From assembly GCA_025201365.1 (NCBI GenBank), contig JAIXMF010000015.1, positions 62,001-126,000 of the forward strand: DNA of 64,000 bases, given 5' to 3'. A model generated the notes under the pieces. The model did no database searches. It was not told the origin of the DNA and saw nothing but the letters and a program-made list of their open reading frames with translations. Source of the DNA: Syncephalis plumigaleata. Lineage: Eukaryota > Zoopagomycota > Zoopagomycetes > Zoopagales > Piptocephalidaceae. Below are positions 56,901 to 64,000 of the stretch, piece by piece. How positions within the stretch are numbered: the stretch's first letter is position 1; the number at the start of each line of letters is the position of its first letter. Both the position numbers and the translations under genes were made by a program.

Positions 56901-58881
56901 TCTTCTTACCGACAGGCTTGTACTTCGCCGCGCACGTCATGTAAGTCTCCTCGTTGTCGGAAAAGCTTCTCACCGTGACCACGCCTAACAATTCCTCGTC
57001 CTTGTCCAGCTCATCATCCGCACCGGAGTCCAACGTAATCCTGTTCGAGTGTAGTCGGACGTAATTCTCGTGCCTGTTACTCATTGGAGCCAGAGGTGCC
57101 GCAGGGAACCTCACGGAGTGCTCACTATCACGTAAGTAATACCAAGAACCGTTGCCCTCACGTCTGATCTCCCACTGAGCTTGTTCCAGCCAGGGCATAC
57201 CAACCAACGCGTCGAACGGAGTGCCATCGATCACCACGATATGAGCAGGAACTCGCACGCTGCCAACTTCTATGGGCACATTGGGACACAACCCTCTAGC
57301 CGTCGAACTGGTACCAGAAGCGTTACCCATGCTGTACACCTTGGAGGTGTCCAAAGGTAGTCGACCGATCCTGTCGTAGAAACGTCCAGACATGATCGTG
57401 ATCTCAGATCCAGGATCTACGACAATATTCACGGGGATACCCGCAACCGTACCCATTACTGCCGCAGTAGGTCTGGCAACTCGCGTGACTTCCTTCCTCT
57501 CGACCACGTTGTCGTATGGATCTTCGATCCCTTCCCTTATTTGGTAAGTGGCTACCATGTTGGTACTCGGCTCAATCGGGACCCTCTTCCTTGACACCAT
57601 TTCATTAACGACCTTTCTAGCTGGTGGTGACACGACCATGAACTCATCGAAACTCATAGTCACCTGCGACTGTTGCAACACTCTATTGATGACCTCTTCC
57701 GGCACTCTTCCTTCCTCTACGGGTGCTCTATACTGAAAAGTAGGTGGTGCACGCTTCGCCTTTTCCGTCATTGTACCGGCTTCGCGAGTATCCACTACCA
57801 TAGCATCCGATTGTTCCCGATCAGCACCTACCCTCGCACGCTTGTGGTTCACTTGAAATGGATCGTTGACCAGGATTTCGGGTGCTACCGCTTCCGGGTT
57901 GGTCATCTCCTGCCAACATACGTCATATCCGACCGGTCTCTCCCGTTCCTGGAGCGCGATATGCCGAACCTTGACTCCTTCGGTAATGAAACTGCGCATG
58001 CCGCCTCGTCCGCTATTGAGAGGTATGTGACCGCCGTCGGGATATGCTACCTTTCCTTCCACCATCCTAACTATCCCGTTGCGTAGATCCTCAGTCAACG
58101 TCGTGCATTCCGGCTTCCAATGGTCAGTAGCATCGCAGTAAATACACCGCATGGGACGCTGAACCTTTTTGGTGTTTTCTCGTTTCTCGACCACTTGTAA
58201 TACCATCTTAGCCACCTTGTCGTACAGATCTTGCTCGTCGTCACGCTCCTTGTGTTCTTGCTTACGTGACTGGGCTTCCTTGGACTCCTCGCTTCTCTTC
58301 AAAGACTTCCCGATAAGATTACTCTTGTACTTCAAGTCTAGAATCACTTCCCGCAGTTCCTCAAAGGTAAAGTTCCTGCCTAGGTGATTCATGCAACGTT
58401 CCTTGAAATCCACATCTAGGATGTCGAATACTCTCTCGGCTTTCTCGCTATCGGACATGTTCGGAACACACGATGTGACTGTGGCGTACCTCGACAAATA
58501 TGACTCCGGATCGTCATAGTCGAATCCTTTCCGCAGTAAGTCTGCTAACACCTCACGTGGCGACCTAGTAGTTAGCCGCCGACGATAATTGGTGAGTAGC
58601 ATTTCCTTGACTTGCGGCCAGTCGCCGGTGGACGTGCCGGGGTGGATGAGCACAAGCTCCGTCGCATCTGGAGTGAGATAACTCACGATACACTCTATCT
58701 TCGCCTCATTATTCCAGCCTAGCCAGTCGGCGTAGCGTTCGTAATGATGCATAAACTCCTTAACATTCTCTCCAGTGAATCTAGGAGGAGGATTACAGTC
58801 CCTCGCCATAGGAATACCCGTCCCCGCATTGGGCTCCAGTTGTGGCGGGGGGTTATTGACGGGTCTGACGTGGGTAGCCAT
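53923..58881 (-). CDS. Gag-Pol polyprotein of the gypsy element
   Basis: One 1,652-residue frame. Parts in order: Gag-like region with CCHC knuckle CIYCDATDHWKPEC near residue 245; aspartic protease (VVDPGSEIT) near 488; reverse transcriptase with FVDD near 900; RNase H beginning TVDASPVGAGAVLG near 1063; zinc-binding integrase region (H..H, then CDACQRC) near 1300-1345; integrase core (GIDLMRMP, ADRGELYG, NGMVERGHQ) near 1365-1455; and a GPY/F-type module (WSGPYVV) near 1607. No chromodomain was recognised. Gag and Pol are fused without a frame change. The frame's first ATG lies inside the 5' LTR, so the frame runs across the LTR edge and the primer-binding region. It looks whole. Confidence 0.95.
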   Translation of the reverse strand: MATHVRPVNNPPPQLEPNAGTGIPMARDCNPPPRFTGENVKEFMHHYERYADWLGWNNEAKIECIVSYLTPDATELVLIHPGTSTGDWPQVKEMLLTNYRRRLTTRSPREVLADLLRKGFDYDDPESYLSRYATVTSCVPNMSDSEKAERVFDILDVDFKERCMNHLGRNFTFEELREVILDLKYKSNLIGKSLKRSEESKEAQSRKQEHKERDDEQDLYDKVAKMVLQVVEKRENTKKVQRPMRCIYCDATDHWKPECTTLTEDLRNGIVRMVEGKVAYPDGGHIPLNSGRGGMRSFITEGVKVRHIALQERERPVGYDVCWQEMTNPEAVAPEILVNDPFQVNHKRARVGADREQSDAMVVDTREAGTMTEKAKRAPPTFQYRAPVEEGRVPEEVINRVLQQSQVTMSFDEFMVVSPPARKVVNEMVSRKRVPIEPSTNMVATYQIREGIEDPYDNVVERKEVTRVARPTAAVMGTVAGIPVNIVVDPGSEITIMSGRFYDRIGRLPLDTSKVYSMGNASGTSSTARGLCPNVPIEVGSVRVPAHIVVIDGTPFDALVGMPWLEQAQWEIRREGNGSWYYLRDSEHSVRFPAAPLAPMSNRHENYVRLHSNRITLDSGADDELDKDEELLGVVTVRSFSDNEETYMTCAAKYKPVGKKKLPIAVPVPSNERPQELASVVRPLAKRLTEERLAAMVIGDDVLRKEEVAFFKQQLLTVDQAFAFNDEEMGLLRPEVEPPIRIPTVKHEPWYQRSIPIPRAIFDQVVELLRVKMESGVIESSSGAYSNRWFVIAKKDKKKLRFIQDLQQVNSVTVKNANTPPLSEELIEDVSGRAIISTFDLYSGYDQIPIDVRDRDIFALNTPIGLVRMTRLPMGWCNSVGIFQRIVTKVLRHHMPEKVAIFVDDGVVKGPMEAEQHEVLPGVRKYVYDHVLDVVKVMATLKEAGLTVSGMKCRFGMSEVEVLGYQCTPSGRTVTEEKAEKIQKWPVPVNKTEVRSFVACCAFYRPLISQFSIVAEPLYHLQKKSVPFYWGEEQQRSFEELKRRISTYPVITPPDYGTGAKFLVLTVDASPVGAGAVLGQEGADGIRRAVRYESCLFNPTQRRYAQVKRELYGLYQMVKKLRKYVHGVHFIIETDARSVIGMLKKPDLPNDAASRWVAYLALFDYEICHIPGDKNVVADALSRTTLDERELSDSGDEDVLWNYRIVELDEEEEEMSVDKVQQVSADSTKGDPYYQLLHYLSKGYLPEGSTDADRRRIREQAKKFFLHDGLLFKRDKRGMPKRVIEEAKEQVRIVVAVHQGHPFAHRGVESTYRLCSNRFYWPKMYDTCKEVVKTCDACQRCGHREEVEELKPFLGSTLFKRVGIDLMRMPRSEDGKEYLAVARDDFSGWVEARALEKNTAVEVYKFLYEEVICRFGIPGEVIADRGELYGKQVREAAMEDGIVLHFTTAYHPQTNGMVERGHQELKRGLVKLVGEDVTQWPKYLHAVLWADRITTKRTTGRSPYQLVYGQSCVLPFDIEEETWLTIPWKKEVSTEELLATRAEQLLVNAWVREGAGVKLDRARRQNKRYYDDKKNVREGRLTEGDMVLMRQQKVVPRYHGKLVAKWSGPYVVVDCPARGVYLLAELDGTVMKTSVSGHRLKRYFAPMKLAAE

Positions 58882-59240
58882 GTTGCTTCTCCTAGCTCGT
58901 TGGGCGGCAATGTAACTAGGCTTAATGAATCGCTCGTAATAATCCGTCGTGTAACTCTTTCCTAACTGTACACTCGTACAGCTTTCTCTCTCTACGTATA
59001 AAGAACACTAGCCAACTCTGACTAGGGACAACGATAGGACACACACACAAACTATTTCAAAACGGAACTTTTTTTATTATAATTTACGTGCTTCGTAGAA
59101 GCTTATATATGTATGAATATCTGGTTAGGTAAGTCACAACATACAAACGTGCAATGCAACCGCAAAAGTATTGCAAGCGACATCGTGAATTATATACTTT
59201 TTTAATTAATGTCTTATGGAGACGATGTGTCCGCACCACA
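58841..59240 (-). repeat. LTR (5' LTR of the gypsy element)
   Basis: 400 bases, apparently identical to 53490-53889. The polyprotein frame begins 41 bases inside its inner edge. Confidence 0.95.
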
Positions 59241-59245
59241 TATCA

Positions 59246-59279
59246 CCCCAGTCTTTCCCCCAAGGGAAGGAGGGCTGGG
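59246..59279. repeat. GC-rich hairpin in element X
   Basis: CCCAG and CTGGG close a C-run/G-run hairpin in otherwise AT-rich DNA. The gypsy target duplication ends two bases before it. Confidence 0.75.
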
Positions 59280-59378
59280 AAACAGAATACGGGGGTACTT
59301 TGTACTTGTAAGTGTTAATTATTATTTATTCGTAAAGACAAAAGGCTAACTGCGCAAATTGGATGGAAAAAGCCTGTA

Positions 59379-59653
59379 TCTATTATATTTGGTATACGCT
59401 ATAACGAGGATACTGCAAATGGTTTCAGTTTAGAATTTGCAGTAATCGATGATATCATTCAGTAGAAACAATTTTCAAGTTTCAATAATGCATACCGCGT
59501 ATGATGACACTTTTAACGTCTTGCTCATCAAAATCAAATGCTGCACTATAGAACAAGTTACTAAATAAACTTGAATTACCACTATAATTCTATTTGCTAG
59601 TTGCGTAATGCAGGATCAAGTCACATGATTAGAAAGAGTGACGTGCTTCAAAT
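59379..59653. other. Spacer between inverted elements X and Y
   Basis: 275 bases of AT-rich DNA with TA on both sides, forming the loop of the X/Y inverted arrangement. No gene seen. Confidence 0.6.
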
Positions 59654-59655
59654 TA

Positions 59656-60782
59656 CAGGCTTTTTCCATCCAATTTGCGCAGTTAGCCTTCTGTCTTTAC
59701 GAATAAATAATAGTTATGTTAACACTTACCGGCCTTTTGAGCCCCCTGCATTCTGTTTCCCAGCCCCCCTTCCCTTATGGGGGAGGGACTGGGGTGGTTG
59801 ACGATACAACCCCGGTAATTTGTTATTTGTTGTTTGATTCCTTGATGTCCTTGTCCTCCTTGTCTTGAATGATTGGAAGCAACGACACTTGGATGAGGGT
59901 GTGTTGGAACATCGGTTCCACTACGAAGGCAGTTGGTGATTTGAATGAAATCCAGACGAGCAACCATAACCCCGATTCCACAAACGATACTCGAATCCTT
60001 TAACTTGCATGTCCTCTTAATCATTGTTTCGATGTGTGCATCTAGTAGAATAATGAGTTAGTATATTGTAATAAATATCAAAGTGTAATGAGGTATACTT
60101 ACCGTAAGGGATCATGACAAGTAGTAGGACACTTTCTCATTGATAGTGTGGGAGCTATGGTTGCTCGATTTGCTCAAGCACAACGTGTAGGCGATATACA
60201 ATAAGGTAGTGTGAGTAGAGTGTAATAGGGACGATTGAACTGGAAGATGAAGATAAGTTTATTCAGTTTGTACAAAATAGGACCCATATTTATAGTGGAT
60301 AATGTAACATTATTCAATATTGAAACTATGGTGAGTGTTGAAGGGACATGGCTGTAATACCAACATAGACACCAATCTCATGATGCAGGAATGGTTGGGG
60401 TAATAATGAGCAATAAGGAGCGCATCTCAGAAAGGATTATGTATACCTCTAGATACATTTCATCAGTGGTGTTACCTTTAGATGTTCAAATAAATAAAGA
60501 ATCAGTGCAACAACGAGGATCAAACAACAGAAAGCAATTTATCCGTGATTGTTATCGCTTCACATCCAAGATATGTGAGTTTACCAACGTGTCTATTATT
60601 TATTATCACTAATTGTAATATGTGATATCGCGATCATTAACATCTCCCTCAACTGCTAGAACTATGACAACTACTCAATAATAATAGCAATGCGATAACG
60701 ATGTTAACCATTGAGTAAATCTATTTGTTAATAAACTGCAAACGTTAAAGGATAAATGCGCAAATTGGATGGAAAAACACTG
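59656..60782. mobile_element. TIR element Y, inverted relative of X, just upstream of VPS41
   Basis: 1,127 bases, flanked by TA (59654-59655, 60783-60784). The left end CAGGCTTTTTCC and right end (inward) CAGTGTTTTTCC share about 35 bases of TIR. The outer TIR matches the left end of X over about 55 bases, and the inner one matches the right end of X over about 135 bases, so Y is an inverted copy of the same family. Inside, the minus strand (about 60180-59810) holds a probably spliced fragment (donor GTAAGTAT near 60105, acceptor CTAG near 60050) with LDFIQITNCLRSGTDVPTHP, homologous to the X fragment. A further partial copy (60480-60570) faces the other way. No transposase was seen. The right end is 73 bases before the VPS41 ATG. 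Confidence 0.65.
59759..59794. repeat. GC-rich hairpin in element Y
   Basis: CCCAG..CTGGG closes a C-run/G-run stem with loop near TTAT. It corresponds to the hairpin at 59246-59279 in X, in inverted orientation, and has diverged in the stem while keeping pairing. Confidence 0.75.
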
Positions 60783-60855
60783 TATGAGTGTGATGATCAT
60801 GGTAGCCACACTAGACACTAACACTTTCTCGTTTATATTCATCTATACGCTTACC

Positions 60856-63800
60856 ATGTCGAGTGTAGAGTCTAAAGAACCAACGCCAAATGACTCTGGC
60901 TTGCCCAATCCGTCGCCATCACCATCACCACCACCAGCAGCAGCAGCACTCGATACTGAAGACGCATCTTCATTACAAGAGAATGTGGCTGAATCAAGTG
61001 TAACTAATGAAGAAGTAAGCACTCATCACAATAGTAGCTTGTTTAGTGCTAATAGAAACAAGGAAAAGACTAAAGTAATAGAGAGTGAAGACGATACAGT
61101 CACTAATCAGGAGGTGCCTACAAGTGAGGCTATACCTATTACTCATCAGCCTGCCACCAATACATTGGTGTTGGAAGACAGTGAACTACACGCATCACCT
61201 TTATCCGTAAGACAGCACATAGAAGACGAAGAGGAGGACGAAGATGAAGAAGAAGACGACGACGAAGACGACGAAGATGAAGATGAACCTCATCTAAAAT
61301 ATCAACGAGTAACTACCAATAATGTAGTAGAGATATTCAAAAAGGATGCAGCGAGCGCTATTCTTGTATCAGAACGATTTATGGTAAGCATACAAGTGGA
61401 ATAGTAGTAGTAATAGTAGTAATGATGGAACTGGCATTACTAGATTATCGGTACACATTGGGGCATGGTACATATAATGGATTTCACCGGCAATGAAGTA
61501 AAGAAATATCGTGCACACGCGGCTACCGTTCAAGCATTGTCGATTGATCAAGTTGGCGAATATGTGGCGAGTGCATCATCCGATGGACGAGTAGTAATAC
61601 AAAGCTTATACGCTGAACAATCACCGATTATCCTCGACTACATGCGACCACTCAAGTGTGTGGCCATCGAGCCGAATTACGCTCGAAGTACGGCACGACG
61701 TGTTGTTTCGGGTGGTCTAGCCGAACAACTTGTCCTACACGAGAAGGGTACGTGAATATTAACACATCATTAGAAGGAGAAGGAGAAGAGGAATAGCTAT
61801 TAACCGATTACACGTAGGATGGTTCGGTAGTAAGCATATCACTCTTCATTCAGGTACCGGTCCAATTGGTACTGTTTCTTGGCGTAATAATCTTATTGCA
61901 TGGTCTGATGATCAAGTAAGTTGTGACTCTACTCGTATAATGTCATCATTGTAATCTATTAGTATTTAGGGCGTGAAAATGCATGATGTTAGCAATTCGC
62001 GTAGAATCACATTTATCGATCGACCATCGGATAGTCCACGAGCTGACCTGTATCAATGTCATTTACGATGGAGGAATGACGATGAACTACTCATTGGCTG
62101 GGCAAATTGCATTAAAGTAGCTGTAGTGAAATCACGAGAGGCAACAGGAGGTGCTAGCAAGACAGATGCAACAATATCATATGTGGAGATTATTTCTGTG
62201 TAAGTATTGATGCATATATCTGCAATAGTAGTAAATAATACTGACATGTCCACAGTCTATCCACCGATTATATCGTATCTGGCATTGCTCCTTATGGCGA
62301 TATGACCCTGGTGTTGGCGTATACACTAGAGGAGTTGGATACAGATGAGGCAACACAGGATTTAGAACGTCAAAAGCGTAAGGTGAGCTGTTTGCCATAT
62401 ATAACTGATACATAAATACTTAACGAGTACATTTAGGCTGGATCATTGCCAGAATTACGAATATTAGATGCAAGCAATGAGGAAATATCATCCGATGCAT
62501 TAGCCATTACCGGCTACGAGTATTGTCAACCGAATGACTACAGTCTAGGTGAGTTTATATGTCATCTACGTAGTATTGCACACGAGTATTCATGTATGCA
62601 CACCATTATACGTGTCAATATAGCTTGTGGTGCTGCTGGTGATCTGTTCTACGTGTTGGGACCAAAGGATTTGGTGGTAGCCGAAGCACGTACAGCCGAT
62701 GACCATATAGCCTGGTTATTGGCGAGGGAACGCTATGAAGATGCTCTGGCATGTGCTCAGTCAACTGAGGAACAAGAGGGTGTAGCCAATCTATCACCGA
62801 ATCATACAGTAGAATCTATCGGTCAAGCATATTTGTCGACACTATTCAGTCAGGGTAAGCTTGCCTAGTATTTAGTGATATAATCTCATGAGATTAATGA
62901 CTATAGAGGAGTATGCCACGGCTGCCGAATGGTGTCCCACCGTGTTAAGGAACAACACACAGTTATGGGAGCAATGGGTGTTTGCATTTGCATCTGTAGA
63001 TCAGTTGAAGGTAAGTAGATACATGTACACATGAAATAGTAACAAACATATGTATGTATATATATTACAATTACTAGGTGGTTATACCTTATCTACCCAT
63101 CAAGGACACTCAATTAAGCAACACCGTGTATGAAATGGTGTTAGTACATTTCCTTAATGTTGATCATGAAGTAAGTGTAATACAATGACATAGTTACAAG
63201 TTAATTAACTAACGAGTGATACGACTAGCAATTACGATTGACACTTCAACAATGGCCATTCGAACTATACGACGTGCATAGCGTGGTAGTCACCATAGAA
63301 GATGCTATTCACGCATCGCCAAATGATAAAGCATTGATGGAATGCCTGGCTCTATTGTAAGTACGAGTATCAAACTGTTTATTAGATGACTTGAGCATCA
63401 CACTACAGATATGTCGCGGAACATCGCCCGGAAAAGGCGCTCGAGTATTATCTTCGTCTTCATAGAGCGGATACACTTCAACTGATCAAGGAGCACAACT
63501 TGTTCGCCGAAGTGCAGGACAAGGTGTTGTTACTGATGCAGTTCGGTGATCATACCAAATCAACATCAGAATCAAATGAAGAATGGCCGACTGAAGAGGC
63601 TCAACTGGAACAGGCGTATAGTGAACCGGTACAATTGCTCGTTACCAATACAGATGCTATACCGGTAAGGCGTGGAACAATTCTGTAACATATACAATGA
63701 CACTGATATTCACGCATGTATATACACATATAGGTGAGCAGGGCTGTAGAACAATTGAGTCAAGATCGGAAATTGCTATTCTTCTATCTTGATGCCTTAT

Positions 63801-64000
63801 TCAATTATGACTCGAGCATTGGATACGAGTATCATAATCTACAGGTGATCCACTAATTGAATGATGTAGTAATGCATGATCACTTACTCGATAGATACGA
63901 TCTAGGTTGGATTGTATGCCGAGTATGCACCACAGAAACTATTAAGCTTCTTGAGAGCATGTAATAGCTATTCACTAGAAAGGGTACGCTATTCTTTATA
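60856..64000 (+). CDS. VPS41: HOPS complex subunit Vps41 (cut by the window end)
   Basis: Endolysosomal/vacuolar tethering subunit. The ATG at 60856 opens a Pro/Ser-rich lead and a long acidic tract (EEDEDEEEDDDEDDEDEDEP), then LKYQRVTTNNVVEIFKKDAA, as in human Vps41 (LKYERLSNGVTEILQKDAA). The beta-propeller follows: SIDQVGEYVASASSDGRVVI, VSGGLAEQLVLHEKG, TVSWRNNLIAWSDDQGVKMH, RWRNDDELLIGWANCIKV. Then come EEISSDALAITGY, GPKDLVVAEARTADDHIAWL and the clathrin-heavy-chain-like repeats (PEKALEYYLRLHRA, IKEHNLFAEVQDKVLLLMQF). At least ten exons; the 3' end lies beyond 64000. A second in-frame ATG at 60769 lies inside the end of element Y and would add 29 residues; 60856 is preferred. Confidence 0.94.

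Larger units (their letters stand above)
53490..59240 (-). mobile_element. Ty3/gypsy LTR retrotransposon, whole-looking and very young
   Basis: 5.75 kb, transcribed on the minus strand. Two 400-base LTRs appear identical, with TG..CA ends extended as TGTGG..CCACA. It is flanked by a 4-base target duplication TATC (53486-53489, 59241-59244). One long frame carries Gag with a CCHC knuckle, then protease, reverse transcriptase, RNase H and integrase, in the Ty3/gypsy order. It is inserted inside TIR element X. Identical LTRs imply a recent insertion. It looks whole; no break was noticed. Confidence 0.95.
53037..59376. mobile_element. TIR element X (Tc1/mariner-like ends, TA flanks), split by a nested LTR element
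   Basis: Left end CAGTGTTTTTCCATCCAATT (53037 onward), right end reading inward as CAGGCTTTTTCCATCCAATT (from 59376). Both continue TGCGCA and both are flanked outside by TA (53035-53036, 59377-59378). Without the LTR element the copy is only about 585 bases, so it is a non-autonomous, MITE-sized element. It carries a fragment (53280-53489) also found in element Y, translating in part as LNFIQIIRSVREDKGVP. Near the right end lies a GC-rich hairpin (59246-59279). No transposase is visible. The superfamily call rests on the TA flank and CAG ends and is tentative. Confidence 0.65.

Noticed and set aside
53037-60782. One single 7.7-kb DNA transposon bounded by the outer TIRs
   Set aside because: The inner type B ends are complete and also TA-flanked, and no transposase frame is present, so two separate small elements with an LTR insertion fit better.

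Overview
The window is nuclear DNA of a fungus, most likely an early-diverging lineage. It is AT-rich, and most genes are cut by short GT..AG introns of roughly 50-100 bases, with GTAAGT-like donors. A fungal origin is suggested by a heme-thiolate peroxygenase, Sfp1-like zinc fingers, an HCQCGVSRS-type MAP-kinase phosphatase and the yeast-like set of core genes. I cannot name the species.

Layout. 1-12 kb: a charged low-complexity protein, a long microsatellite-rich spacer, a Myb/C2H2 factor, a secreted peroxygenase, an unknown acidic protein and a small RNase H1 hybrid-binding-domain protein. 12-20 kb: a mitochondrial PPR protein and two tandem seven-helix receptor-like genes with signal peptides. 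20-31 kb: a Ser/Asn-rich regulator-like protein, an SCY1/SCYL2 pseudokinase, a tiny secreted-peptide reading frame with an in-frame stop, an orphan seven-helix protein and a coiled-coil protein. 32-41 kb: acetoacetyl-CoA synthetase ending in the peroxisomal tripeptide SKL, a dual-specificity phosphatase and an unknown protein with a duplicated motif. 41-49 kb is a housekeeping block: CCT6, RPS3, NAR1, MPC2 and tRNA-Gly(UCC). 49-53 kb: two secreted-protein genes, each followed by a copy of the same ~430-bp repeat. 53-60.8 kb is a nest of mobile DNA: two inverted TIR elements with TA flanks, one holding a very young, whole-looking Ty3/gypsy element with identical 400-bp LTRs. From 60.8 kb to the edge: VPS41, cut off by the window end.

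The genes do not form one pathway. Most are single-copy housekeeping or signalling genes. The accessory content is the receptor pair, the secreted proteins and the mobile-element nest.

An important caveat: many clearly conserved genes need one missing base to stay in frame. I found about 18 such places and every one is a single-base loss. This looks like consensus error in the assembly rather than gene death, so those genes are annotated as genes with the break noted. Exon boundaries were read by eye.
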